A stretch of DNA of 64,000 nucleotides. It comes from Hyaloperonospora brassicae. Lineage: Eukaryota; Oomycota; Peronosporomycetes; Peronosporales; Peronosporaceae. A model generated the notes under the pieces. The model did no database searches, had not been told where the DNA came from, and saw only the letters and a program-made list of their open reading frames with translations. Positions within the stretch are counted from its first letter, which is position 1. The number at the start of each line of letters is the position of its first letter. The stretch lies in assembly GCA_947650285.1 (NCBI GenBank), contig CANTFL010001401.1, forward strand, positions 62,001 to 126,000. The letters run 5' to 3'. The translations under genes and the position numbers were made by a program. Shown here piece by piece: positions 48,891-60,718 of this stretch.

Positions 48891-48985
48891 ACGTGAGTAC
48901 CAGTCAAGCGTTTTCTCCAGCATCAGTGTGTGTCTTCCAGTCTCACGGGTTGACAAGCTCAACAACAGCTTTTCGCTCAGGCGCC

Positions 48986-49723
48986 ATGACTGTACGCAAC
49001 ACGTGGTCTCAATTTGCCAGCAAGCATGTCTAACTGTTGCCTTCTGCTGACACTTCACAGACACTTTCCAGCTCAAAGGGCGTGATCTACCTGGGGGATG
49101 ACACTACGTACGACAAGTCGCAGTTCCTCGTACCTCAGCACTATTTGGACAGCATCGAGTCGGTGCTGATACCCAAAGGCCTCATTGAAGACCGCGTCGA
49201 GAAGCTCGCGCAAGACATTCGCTACGCTTACAAGGGTGAAACGGTGCACCTGTTGTGCGTGCTCAAAGGCGGCAGCGCCTTCTTCCACGCACTTGTGGAG
49301 AAGCTGCGACTGTTCCACAAGTACAACCAGTGCGACTACGTGCCATTTACCTTCGACTTTATCAAGGTGAAGAGCTACGAAGGTCTTAAGAGCTCAGGAA
49401 ACGTCCAAGTGTCCGGAGCCGATTTGACAAAGTTCCAGGGCAAGCATCTTTTACTCGTCGAAGACATCATCGATACTGGCAAGACGATGGCCAAGCTCGT
49501 GCCGTTGCTTAGCGGCTACAATCCGACGTCGGTGCGTGTAGCCAGTTTGCTGGAGAAACGCAACCCCGAGAGCTGCGGCTTCCAAGCGAACTTTGTGGGG
49601 TTCAGCATCCCGGACAAGTTTGTCATTGGCTACTGTCTCGACTACAACGAGGTGTTCCGCGACCTCGATCACATTTGCGTCATCAGCGAGTCGGGTATCG
49701 CCAAGTACGCTCATACGTCATAA
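48986..49723 (+). CDS. Hypoxanthine-guanine phosphoribosyltransferase
   Basis: Purine salvage enzyme that joins hypoxanthine or guanine to PRPP, in the cytosol. Main exon 49061-49723 (220 residues). Motifs: LLCVLKGGSAFF (pyrophosphate loop), KVKSYEGLKSSG (flexible catalytic loop with Ser-Tyr), LLLVEDIIDTGKTM (PRPP-binding signature) and DKFVIGYCLDYNEVFRDLDH (purine and Mg binding). There is no in-frame ATG in the main exon before the motifs. ATG 48986 is in frame but a TAA at 49031 intervenes, so a 69-bp intron 48992-49060 (GTACGC...CTTCACAG, branch-like CTAAC) is proposed, giving 222 residues starting Met-Thr-Thr-Leu. The donor is weak, so the first residues are uncertain. The length fits the family. 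Convergent with the BolA gene, 153 bp apart. Confidence 0.93.
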
Positions 49724-49876
49724 ACAATAGACTGGGCACGTCGCGCCATTGACAAGCTACATAACCAATGACTCGATGTTAGTGACTCTCACCCGCAGTC
49801 GTGTGCGACTTAATGTTGCTTTCATAATCTTTCTATGCCCGTTGCCAGGTCCCACATCCAGCAGCATCAACGAGCA

Positions 49877-50388
49877 TTAGGAACTACGGAACTGCTCGGG
49901 CGTCATGGTCCGGATCGTCAACCCGTGCATGTTCTTGATCTCGTTCTTCAGAACCTACAGCCACAATTGCAAAAGCAGCAAAGGGCAGCAAAAAGCAGCA
50001 AAGAGCAGCAAAAAGCACCTTATGTCAGCACAGTCCATACGCCTACTTTCTCTATAGCACGTCGCACCTCGTTGACCATCCGGTGCTGTTTGACCCGCGA
50101 CTGCCCCGCGAACTGCGCCGACACAACTTCCACGTCAAACATAGAGCCGCAGCCACCCGACACGTCCGTCACTTTGACGTGCTCCGCCTTCAGCTGTTGC
50201 TGCAGTGCCACGTGCATCGCCTGCTCCGCTTCAGTGCCCGTTCCGTCAGTGCTGGACGACAAACACGCGCGACGGGGAACTGGGCGCTTGGCCGCCGCCA
50301 TCCTCATCACCATTCGTGTCCTCCACGCGCCCATGAACATTCTGGTGCGGAGCTCAGTGTCGTATGGGCTGCCCCGACAACACGGCAC
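49877..50388 (-). CDS. BolA-family protein, probably mitochondrial (BOLA3-like)
   Basis: Exon 1 is 50388-50068 and exon 2 is 49954-49877; the intron is 113 bp (GTGCGA...GGCTGTAG, phase 0). Joining gives the BolA core: VKVTDVSGGCGSMFDVEVVS, then VKQHRMVNE continuing into VLKNEIKNMHGLTIRTM. The Cys in SGGCGSMF and the invariant His in KQHRMVN are Fe-S related residues in BolA3-type proteins, which work with monothiol glutaredoxin/NFU in mitochondrial Fe-S delivery. ATG 50388 gives 132 residues; the inner ATG at 50340 gives 116 with an Arg-rich acidic-free leader (MFMGAWRTRMVMRMAAAKR) that looks like a mitochondrial presequence and is preferred. The intron contains an AGCAGCAAA-type imperfect repeat (about 49971-50020). 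Divergent from the RIC1 gene. Confidence 0.88.
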
Positions 50389-50467
50389 AAAAACATTGTT
50401 GATGAATCTGAACAGATGTGATTCGACAAAAAGACGCTGCGAAGTCGCGCAGGTTTTCGATTTTCCG

Positions 50468-50502
50468 CCAATCCGAGTGAGTTGCGCGGCTCGCTGACGT
50501 CA
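50468..50502. promoter_or_regulatory. Shared divergent promoter: CCAAT and TGACGTCA
   Basis: A CCAAT box at 50468-50472 and a palindromic TGACGTCA (bZIP/CRE type) at 50495-50502 lie in the 129-177 bp between the BolA and RIC1 starts. Both motifs are orientation-independent and could serve either gene. Assignment is by motif only. Confidence 0.35.
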
Positions 50503-50517
50503 CTTCAGCGCCGGCCC

Positions 50518-53500
50518 ATGATCTTCTGCAGCGGACCCCCGCGCATCTACGCCGCGTGTGATGCCCGCGAGCGGGCAGAGGACGTGGCACTGGCGATGCA
50601 TTCGTCGCAGCACGTGCTCGCGCGCGTCACGTCGACGGTCGTGACGCTGTGGAGCGCATCGGTGGATCTTCCAGGCTCGGGGCGCCGTCTCTTGGCGCAG
50701 TGTCGCCGCAGGGGACAGCAAGTGCAGCAGCTGACGGACGACACGGACAGCAACGGGCCTTTGGAAGAGAGTCATCCGCCGCGATTGCTCTATGCCGCGT
50801 GGGGGTTGGGGGAGTGTCTGGCTGTAGTCGAAAAAGGGGCCCAGTCCGTCGAGTTTTACACGTTCGATGGACTGGACGAGTTGCTGGTGCGTGCCGAGAC
50901 AGGTGGCAGCGACCACTGGACGGACGGCAGTGTGAAGGAGGTGGACGATGATGCAAATATTGGCCCTGACATGACGCTAAACCGTTCGGTTGCTCTCCGT
51001 CCCGAGCAAAAGAGAGCGGACGATGGAGACGAGGCAGCGGCAACTACAACGAGGCTTTTACTTGTCGCTAGGTTTGTCGGTGATTACCCGCTGAATCAGG
51101 GCACTTCTCAGAGCGATTACGAAGACGTGGCTGCCTCGATGAGCGCCATGCCTGGCAGCAAGTATCTATTTGTTGGGATGGCGAGTGGCATGATTTGTGT
51201 CGTGGAAGTTGCCGACCGCGGCGACGTGGACGAAGAAGGGTTGACCTGGTTTGTTAACTCAGATAGTTCTACCAAGATTTGGAAAATCGACGTTCGCTCG
51301 CACCTGGCAGTGTCAGAAGAAGCGGAGCCAGCAAGTTGTTACGCGCTTACATGCGCTTCGCCCGAGGGATGGCCATCCGAGATCACGTCCTTGCACTTAA
51401 TTGCTACTTTTCAAGGAGGGAAGTGTTTCATCATGGTACTGTCTCTTGCCCAGAAACGCATTGATCAATTGCTGTCACTTGTAAACACGGGGAAAGACAG
51501 CGACGCGTCAACCGCGACATGTGCTGGTGGTAGCAGTCGGTGCACAACGACGTGTCTGGACACAAATGGCACGCAACTGGCTCTTGGCTGGTCGGACGGT
51601 GGTGTGTCGCTGTTTCGATTGTTGTCCAACTGTACGGAACAAAAAGACAAGCATGAGAAAAACAGTGAAGCTGACGTGGCAACGAAAGGACGGTTGTCTT
51701 CACTGGCTCTAGAGCCAATTCGGGAATTGAGTCTCGTCTCATGGGGGTATACACCAGACGATACGGGATCAGTTACGGCTTTGGCTTGGTCTCATGACGG
51801 TCGAAGTATTGCTATAGGCTACGAACAGCGTGGTTTCTCCCTTTTTGCGACTGACGGCTGCCGATTGATGTCAAGTATGCCGCAGCATAATCAGGAACGG
51901 CCAGGTAGAATTGACGGTGTCAACATGAAAGAAGTGTGCGCCTTTGGTGTCCTTGATATAGCGTGGACAAAAGAAAGCAATTCGTTGGTTGTAGTACCTC
52001 GCGGCGAACGGTCGACGCAATTGGTGCGGTTGCCGGAAGATGAGATATTGCAAGAAATGGAGGATGAGGATGTCATAAAAGTGGTGAATGTCGCAGACTT
52101 GGTTGAAAAGGTCCATGCGAAGATGCAAAAAGGAAAAGACGGACTGTGTTTGTCGTTATCCGGTGCACCTGGTCGTTGTGGCGCATGGGTTCGCAGCGAA
52201 AAAAGTTTTACAAAACGAGCCGTTGGTGAAGATGCAGGGCCGGCGGAGGCATGTGGACTGATCCAGGGTGGAGACTTGCTAGTGGGCATAAACGATAACT
52301 CCCAAGTCGTCAATTTGGCGTTTGAGCACATTGTCAGTGAGATCAAAGGGTTGCGAGATAACGAAGAAGTGGTGCTCACACTGATGCGCATGAAGTGGGA
52401 TGTAGTCTTTTCACTGTCGGTCGAAGCACTGTCTTCTGCTGACTTTATGAATGCGCATGGCATCCACTTGCTCGACGACGAGAATTTGTGCATTCGAGAG
52501 TACGCACTACGTATGCAAGCGCTGCACGGAGATTGCAACGGGGAAGGCTGCCCGCCTCTTATGGAATTTGAACGTCGTGCAAAGTTTGATGGCTGGGAAG
52601 CGATCAGGGGCACCACATCTGTCGTCGCAAAGCACAAATACGTGAAATTGCTGTTTGCTCTCTTTCCAGTTTGGAATCCAGATCACATACTAAAAGTCCT
52701 GTCTGATTTCTGGAATGCAGTACGTGCACAGAACATGTACATCGCCAAGCAGAACCGATTAAAAGAGTTGCACGCACATCGACAGCTTGTAAACGTACGT
52801 CATAGGCCGTCGTGTTCATTTGTCGAGTTTGATTTCGCAAAAAGTGTTCCGCACTCCAGAGGCATGTCGTCTCGGCATGCGTTGTTGGAGCGCAAAAGCG
52901 TTCGCTTGGTGGCCGCAACATCGCTTGATGATCCGTGTGCAGTGACTTCCTGCGTTAGTTGGAGTGTCCCGACTGAGTTCGAAAAGTGTTGTCCTCTCCG
53001 GTTTGTGGCTACAAGCTGTAGCGGCTCCCATATGGCGGTTGCAGGCCAAAAAGGCTTTTGCTTACTTAACACTGCAAATGGAAAGTGGCGAATGTTTGGC
53101 AACGTGAATGACGAGCAGGACATGTTCGTTCACTCACTATTGTGGTTGGGTGACGATGTAATCGTGGTCAACTTTACACGTTCTAGCGAAAATCATCAGT
53201 CCTTGCACCTGCGGGCGTACCCTAGAAATCATTTAGACGAGGAGTCCATTTTACAACAGCTCGTGTTTGCCCGAGATGATCAATATGCCGCACGTAATAA
53301 GCATTCAGCCGCCCAAGGTGGACGCTCGCTGAATGACTATGCCGAAGATTGTTTTACCATGATGGATTGTGATGACGCGCAGAAGAATCTTTTTTGTGTC
53401 TCTAAACGCGAGCTGTGGATTTTTACTTTCGCAGTTGCAGGCTCTATGAAAAACAACGACCTTCAGATGAGCATTGAGCTAATGCGAAAGGTACGCCTGC

Positions 53501-55285
53501 CGTCCCGGGTGGCGGAGTTACCCAGAGGAAGCCCCGTTTTGGATTTTGCTGTTATACCGCGCTTCCTACACATACAAGACGAAAAAGTGCGGGAAGAGCA
53601 GCAGCGTAAGCAGCAACAGGAACGTGACCACGATTACGATGACGAAGGGTGGATTTCTAGCTTTATGAACATGCTGGTAGGCGGCGAAGTTCCAGACCAA
53701 TACACGCCGGAAGAAGTTCTTCCTCGATTCGCGTTCGTGGACAGTGCTGGTAACGTAATAGTGTGGGACCCGGAAGGTCGCTCGCAGCGATTACTATGCT
53801 CAAACGTGAGTACAATGGCAAGGTTGTTTGTATCACCGGAGGCCTGTGCGGCATGGCCAGCACCTTGTCGACTTATTTACGGATTATATGGTCCCGAAGG
53901 AATGAAATTGTGGCTCCCGCTACTGGATGGCGTCTATATGACACATACAAAAGCTTTTGAAGAGGACAGCCATCGGCTAGAGACGTTTCTGGCTTGTCAT
54001 GATCCACTGCGTGCGAAAACATATGAGATAGAGTTCGGCACGGCTCCCGCTACTGCCGAGCTGTACGAGCAAGTTGTTTGCGAATACGGAATCGCACTAG
54101 AAGGCTTTTTATCAAGCGGTGTTGGCGTTGGCGTAGGGACTGGAAGGATGCCCATGAATGATGGATATACTAATATGCGGGGGTGTGTGACGTCAGTGGA
54201 CGATCCCTCTGCCAAGGATGGCATGTTGCGTTTCGACTATGATGTGACAGTTTTGGGCGCTGAGCAAGCGTTCGGGTTGCTGATAGGCGTGTCGCAGGAC
54301 GTGTATGTGCCGTCTGGTGCTCTTCTCCCGTGTTACGATGTTTTTGCACGAGTGCAGCCAATTTTTCACACACTACTTTGCTTTCTTGTACGAAACGAGC
54401 AGCTGTCATGGGCTCGTCTCGTGCTGAACAGCGTCCGCAAGCACTTTGCGCTTTCGACGCCGACTCAGGAGCTGTTTCTCCACTCCATGCTCGAGGCTTG
54501 CTTCGCGAAGCAATGTTCTGATGAGATGCTGCACGTCGGTATCCAGCTGCTACGTACAGGCAACCGAGAGCAGAAACATGAAGGCGACATTGCGGAATAT
54601 TGTGAGATCGTCGCCAATGTAGCACGAAAGAGCGAGCCTTCGCGATTGAAGTTTATGTTTCCTGCTGCAGGAGACCCTGTGGATCTACTTCATAGTTGTA
54701 AACAGCGATCGGAGCTACGTACGGCTGCTAATTTCTTGCTCATCTTGGACGAGTGCTCAAGCGTATCGAGCTCTTCGGTGGCGCTTCGTCGGGTGGAGTG
54801 CGCCGCCGAATTGCTGAAGGAATGCATTGATCAAGAAGAATGGGTACTTGCTCAGCACGTTGTTCGGGTCGCGCGTGATTGGGAGCGATCGCCAACAAGT
54901 GATAGCCCGTTACAACATGCTAAGCGATGCGGCGCTAGTATCGATGAGCGGCTTGCCTTCTTGGCATTAAATAATCTCGTTTGTGGTGAATTTGAGCGTG
55001 TTGTTTGGTGTGTTGAAGACCTTCAAGCGAAGCTTCCACACAGCTCTGTGGAAGGTCGCCAATCAGACAAGGGCGGTGATGTCATTCAAGATCGGCTCCA
55101 CCATATCTTCGTCCAGGGCAACAAACGAAGACAGCTAAGGTGAGTCCTTGCGGTTGTCATTGATGATTTGTCAATGCTTGCTCTGAAGTGCATACGTTTT
55201 GGTTTGTAGGACTTTGCTGCAAGCTGTGACGGAGGCTCACTACGATGAGTGGGTAGCACGCATCAAGCGCGTAATGGAGCAATGA
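50518..55285 (+). CDS. RIC1-type Rab-GEF subunit with inserted PDZ and ACBP-like domains
   Basis: Exon 1 is 50518-55139 and exon 2 is 55210-55285; the intron is 70 bp (GTGAGT...TTTGTAG). The protein has 1565 residues. ATG 50518 starts MIFCSGPPRIY, like other RIC1 proteins. Order: N-terminal WD40 repeats (for example ALAWSHDGRSIAIGYEQRGF at about 425); a PDZ domain at about residues 540-625 (GLCLSLSG, GLIQGGDLLVGIND, EEVVLTLMRMKW); an acyl-CoA-binding-protein-like segment at about 650-720 (EYALRMQALHGDC, RRAKFDGWEAIRG, KYVKLL); a second beta-propeller region; and the C-terminal RIC1 helical domain (about 1270-1450, SELRTAANFLLILDE, EWVLAQHVVRVARDWE). In yeast and human RIC1 with RGP1 activates Rab6/Ypt6 for Golgi retrograde traffic. 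The inserted domains suggest lipid or acyl-CoA sensing or scaffold roles, an inference. The frame is intact with no visible lesion. Confidence 0.9.
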
Positions 55286-55392
55286 GGTCTTGTTGTTGGT
55301 GGCCGTCGTGAGATATGCGGATAGGCTGTAAGACGCTTTGCTGCTTCTGGTGTGCCGTTTTGGAAGCGGAACGTATTGCAGGGATGACAACG

Positions 55393-55398
55393 AATAAA
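55393..55398 (+). terminator. Poly(A) signal of the RIC1 gene
   Basis: AATAAA about 108 bases after the stop codon, a plausible cleavage/polyadenylation signal. Confidence 0.45.
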
Positions 55399-58300
55399 TG
55401 ATGTTTTAGAATGCCAACGAACGAATCATGTTTATCGATAAAGCACATTTGTAAGCCGGTTGTGATAAACACGATATGTCGGACTCGACAAGCAGGCACA
55501 GAATGGGATTATAGACGTGCAATGGCTGATGCTTTGTTTAATCTGGCCAAAAGAAGTCAGAAATTCGTATTACAAATTTCACGTCGCCCGGGCTGCCACC
55601 ACTACTGTTCTGGTCCACGGTAGTAATAATTTCTGAGCGAGCTCGACCTCAGGTGGAGACGCAATGCGCTTGCTAAGCCAGGTAAAGGCTCTTATCACGG
55701 TCGAATATGTAGCCAACAACCTATTCGGCATTGACGAATGTTTGTGCTATGGACGTTCCTTGCTAAAATACACCTCACGCAGTCGGTCCTAGTATTCTAT
55801 AATTTTGGTGACATGCCAACTACACTACAAACGGGGTCAGCAACAAAGTAACGTACGCGCTCATCACATCAATCTGGACTGCCAATTCTCATTAAAATGA
55901 ATAGCTGTCAACCATGGCTACCTCCATGGATGAAGGGACCAAGGACTTCGATGAAAGTTTCCTTAAATTAACAAGAATTTATAGAAGCAAAGTGAAGGTA
56001 CAACTATGAATTCTATTCTTTTACAAATTTCGGCACATAGTTCCCTTGAAAATCTAATAGGACCCCATTATGCGACACTGTGACAGACGCGTTAGTCTTA
56101 GTGAAATAAAATTATTACATGTGAACGTATTCAGCAAGATTTATCGAAGCGGAAAATAATTGGCTATAAACATAACACACTACTTATTGGCTACCACAGA
56201 CTATAATCTAAGCCAGAGTAAGCAACCATCGAATGCTAGAAGTGTGCAACAAACGGCGAGCAAGACATTACATAGATGTACTACAATTATATATCAGAAA
56301 GTAAGGATAAAAGAATACACCAAAGTCTAAGTAAATTCATCATTTATTTTATTATTCAGTTTGGCTTGCTCATTGACTGCTCTTTCTCAGCCGACCACCT
56401 GTACGTAAGATCTCATGTCCTCAATCTACACTGCAAATACTGTAGGTGGATTGTAATTCCAATTGCATGAATAAGGTGCATCTCATTAAATGACAGATTG
56501 TAAACAATGTGACCAGATAGAGATCGATCTATAACTCGTCCTACATACTGAATTGCGAAGCGACGCTTGGTTCGCTATCATTGCAAGAAAAGGTGGCCAT
56601 CCCGAAGGACGTTCGATCTAGGCCCTTATGATATACATGTATGTCCTGATTGAGCGTAAACACGGCGCCCAAACTTACCAACGGCCAAAGGGGATTTTCT
56701 TGTAAATGTTTTGATCTGTAACAATGTGATCCAAATTGTTATCTGTCCGTTGGACTGGTAAGAGCTTTGTGCTACAGATAAAAAGTGTTGACCTTGCTCG
56801 ATATGGACTTGAGTTGATGCTGCACATCAATTTGTGCACAGCGGTTTGTATGAAATTCGATCTTGTTTCGATGTAGCAGGTATCAATTTTATCTTTCGAC
56901 TGCAGAGCAGTTTATAGAAAATAAAGACTTCTGTGCACTAAGCAAAATTAAGTTATGCACACTACACTTACTTTATCATTGGTTTGCTCTTCTACTTTTC
57001 GAAATAAATACATTACCTATTACGAGATTGTGAAGGTCTCTAAATCGGTCTAATCGAATTTAATTTAACCTCCAACTAATGTATAACTAGGTGTCATCAA
57101 CTTCTTACATAATCGATCTTGCGCTTTCTAAACGTCATGAATTCGGTGTTGCCATTACAATTGTAATGAAAATCTTGTACATGTATTTGTAAGGTCACAT
57201 TCGCGATAGCTATAAATTCCAGATGTTCCAATCTATGTATATAATTTAGGGTCTTCTTAAGGTCAAGACACTCGCCTTAAAGTACCACACCATTATTTAA
57301 GCGTAAATTATTACCTGCGTAAAGAAGGGCTGGGTTTTGTAGGAAGATAAAGTTCGGTAATTTCTTAAGTCATTCAGCCAAATTACTACAGACCTGACAT
57401 TATGGCCATTCCTACCGTATATATAACCCTGGCTTAATATTCTCATCTTTCATGTTAACCCCTTCAATTTCGTATGCGAATGACTTCGCCCTTGTGTATG
57501 TGTCAAATACCAGTAATCCAAATATATAATAACACAAATATCTCCGATATCGCGTCAGATATACGAAATAAATTAAATACATAATAGCACACGGTCAACC
57601 AATATCGTTCCCAAATTCTTTGTACTCAACACTAGATACCTATGGTTGAATGTTATCGCAACTCCGACAATCAAACATTCATCTGCCTTCAGCATGCGAT
57701 AATGGAACAATAGGAGATTGCCATTTTATTCCAGCCAATCCATAGTCCATCATTTCGCAGCTTCAGTGTATCGGACTATAAGGGGTATATGAAGCAGTTT
57801 TTATCGGCAGCATTTTGACATATTTTGTCGGAACAAAGTCAAAAACATATTTGATCTCCACACATATGCCAAATTGAAGGCACAATATCGCATATTGTGA
57901 AAAAATCCTACAAAGTTAGCACAATTGTAATCAATTAATTGTGTAGCTCATTGTTGTATTGTAGCCATCACCACTGCAAAGTGATATCCAAGATATAAGA
58001 ACCGTTTCGGTCATGTTGGAATATACCTGCGCAGTTTACAAATGCATAGTCATAGCTGTATCAAAGCGATTAACACCTATTCTTAACTCCCGTACACTGC
58101 AAGAGCAAGCCAGCACAGGAACATGAGCACTACATTGTTGGTGCCAGCCATCACTAAGTCGGCCGTTTTAACAGTAGTACACAACTTAGTATAACATCTC
58201 CGTTAAAGTCCCTCACTGGTCAAGGGTTAATCAAGTATATCGTCAGTGGTCCATAAAATGCGTAATTTGTCGCTGTAATGGAGAAGTTCTCCATGCACCT

Positions 58301-60236
58301 CGTCTACCTCAAATGCAGTGAGAGAGAACTTATAACTGAAAAAGACGGAAAATTCTATGTAGTCAAGTAACGAAGTGACTGTTTTTTTGCTACATTAAGA
58401 TTGATCGAGTACGACACAATACTCGTGATGACGCGCACTCTATAGTGGCACTGCATGGCCGAAGTGAAGGGGAACTATATCAAAGCTGCATTTTAAACGA
58501 TATGTGATCTTTTTACGTATGTCACACATATACATGACTGCTACGATTCGATGAGCGTCCAGGACGCTGCAAAGTGTGTGCCTAATGTGGCATGCCTTCG
58601 GACAAGCGTCTGATATGTCGATTGTCCTCAAGTATGGTCTGATAGTAAGCGCGAGCATTGCCGAGCCCATGCACGAATTCAATGAAAGGTTTATAAGCGG
58701 GAGAATTGTGGCATACAAGGCTTTACTTGCAACTGGAGATATTACGGCATCATATCAACAAAAATGAAAAAATACTGCACAGAGTGTAAAACGACAGAAG
58801 TAACTTCCATAACATATTATCTATCGATCAAGTAAAACCAGGCCGTTGTATATGTTGATTGCATCAAATATAAACGTCAGCATTTTTTTCTAGTTTATCT
58901 GCGTCTATAACCAAATGAGGAGCGGCAGAAAAATCCAATGAACCATTGATTCGTCTCAAAATCGTCTCTCGATTTTTTCATGCCTTGTCAGAGATAGCAC
59001 ATGAGTGAAAGAAATAATACAGCAACAATAAAACAAGACCGCACCTGAGATAGAGAACAGATAGCAACAATACCAATAACGTCATACTGCACATTATATA
59101 CATTTAAAGAGCAACATTAACAATAACTTCACACAGCATATGATCTAGAAACCCAAACCACGATATCAACAAATATGTCAGACTGCACATGCTATAGAGA
59201 AACAAACAGCAACAATAACGCCGGACTGCACCAGCTAACGCTTCTACTATCGTTTATGTCACTTACTCTACGGTCGATTGTATTCTCTTCGTCGCTGAGT
59301 GCGAAATTTGACTGCCGCAATGTTACCGTGGCATGCTATAATGTTCTATGAAATGAAATTTACCACACTTCTATTCCTAATAATTAGTCTCGAATGTAAT
59401 AATGAAAGCATCATACGGTTGAACATACCCTTCTGTGGCAACGCTTTGTCAGATCCACCAATAGCTACTACAAGAAGAGATCATACTTGCACTTTATTGG
59501 TCTCAATCCTGTAGCAACGTGTAGCGAGGGTTGTGCCTCGCCAGCTCTTGGCTCACGGCCTGTAGTGAGTGTTAGCACAGGCCAAACATATTTTAGTGAG
59601 TAGTTAGCTAGCGTCCAATATATTATTTCCTCAATAAGGGTCGATTCTTGATACTAAACCTCACTTTTTGTCGAAGTCTTTGCCTATATCCAGATTATGG
59701 CGAAGTTTACATGTCATGGAGTATCGAATGCCTAATTTGGTGACCGTAGAAGGTGCGAGACGACATAGTGGTTGTGATTATTGAGTTTAATAATTATGAA
59801 GCTGCCAGACGAAATCAATGCAGTCGGCAATCGAGTTCAAGACATTTGACAGTTGGGGACACGGGAGTTGACAATTAACTTCGTAAAGTGCGAGGTAGGA
59901 AATGTAGCAGAGAAGAATGGCTTATTATGAGTCTTGTAATTAAAAAGTTGTAGTCAAGGTGGACAGCGAGCAAGCATCAGCGGTACAAGGAATAGCTAGA
60001 ATCTAATCAATTAATTGTACGCGTATACACACCGTATCTCGTTGATTTTGCTAGAGTCTACACCATATGTAGGCACGTATGAAATTATTGTCATTTAGGC
60101 GTAGATTGGGTACCATATCTTTGCACTTCAATCCAGAGTTTTCAAAAGCAATATCAAAAATCCCTGTAATATATTTATAGGGAATTGCTAAATTCACACT
60201 TCTTTTCGATAGATTCACACACAATCGCCGTTGGAC
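55399..60236. other. AT-rich intergenic, no supportable gene
   Basis: Only short frames; the longest (58440-58718, minus, 92 codons) has no motif. The one structured stretch is a degenerate tandem repeat at 59021-59240, listed separately. Confidence 0.45.
59021..59240. repeat. Degenerate tandem repeat, about 47-bp unit
   Basis: About five imperfect units start near 59022, 59064, 59111, 59164 and 59209. Each contains an AGCAACAATA-like start, a variable middle and an ACTGCAC-like end. Spacing runs 42 to 53 bp. It is AT- and A-rich on this strand. Confidence 0.6.
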
Positions 60237-60331
60237 AAAGACGAGTACTTTCTCTGCCAGTTGGCTACGGGCGACATCTTGCGCGCTGCTGTAGCTGCTG
60301 GCACCGACATAGACAAAAAGATTAAGCCCAC
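60237..60331 (+). pseudogene. Adenylate kinase exon fragment
   Basis: The plus frame reads [20 protein letters not shown], then [10 protein letters not shown]. This matches the segment after the P-loop in adenylate kinases (usual form [15 protein letters not shown], the AMP-binding region). There is no P-loop upstream and no later domain downstream; the frame runs straight into a microsatellite. It is an isolated gene fragment, not a functional kinase. Confidence 0.7.
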
Positions 60332-60612
60332 GGTGGTGGTGGTGTTGTTGTTGTTGGTGGTGGTGGTGTTGTAGTTGTTGTTGGTGTTGGTGTTGATGTT
60401 GTTGTTGTTGTTTTTGTTAATGTTGGTGTTGGTGTTGGTGTTGGTGATGGTGGTGGTGGTAATGATGGTGTGGTGTTGGTGTTGTTGGCGTTGATGGTAG
60501 TGGTGGTGATGTAATAGTAGTAGTTATTGTTGTTAATGGTGATGGTGATGGTGTTGTTGTTGTGTGGTGGTGGTGGTGGTGTTGTTGGTGTTGGTGTTGG
60601 TGTTGGTGTGGT
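60332..60612. repeat. GTT/GGT microsatellite
   Basis: About 280 bp of imperfect GTT/GGT/GAT trinucleotides and GTTGGT hexanucleotides. Strand-asymmetric (G+T on plus). Its six-frame readings are low-complexity Val/Leu/Gly or Thr/Pro shadows. Confidence 0.95.
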
Positions 60613-60718
60613 CATCCTCGTGATAGTGGTGTACATCCCAGGCCTGATCGTCATGTATATCCACATGCTCACGCAGCGTAATCGTGCGTACTCCAAAACA
60701 AAGATCACGACTGCTTAG
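60605..60718 (+). other. Short frame with a membrane-like helix after the microsatellite
   Basis: A plus frame leaving the repeat reads VVILVIVVYIPGLIVMYIHM, then a basic tail ending KTKITTA and TAG at 60716-60718. It could be the C-terminal membrane anchor of a lost gene. No homologue recognised and no start outside the repeat. Confidence 0.2.

Noticed and set aside
49835..50497. 220-codon plus-strand frame between HGPRT and RIC1
   Set aside because: It lies opposite the BolA exons and intron; the minus strand shows a recognisable family and good splice signals, this frame does not.
51891..53123. Long minus-strand frames inside the RIC1 gene (up to 248 codons)
   Set aside because: Antisense shadows of a coding exon; no domain and no promoter or splice context.
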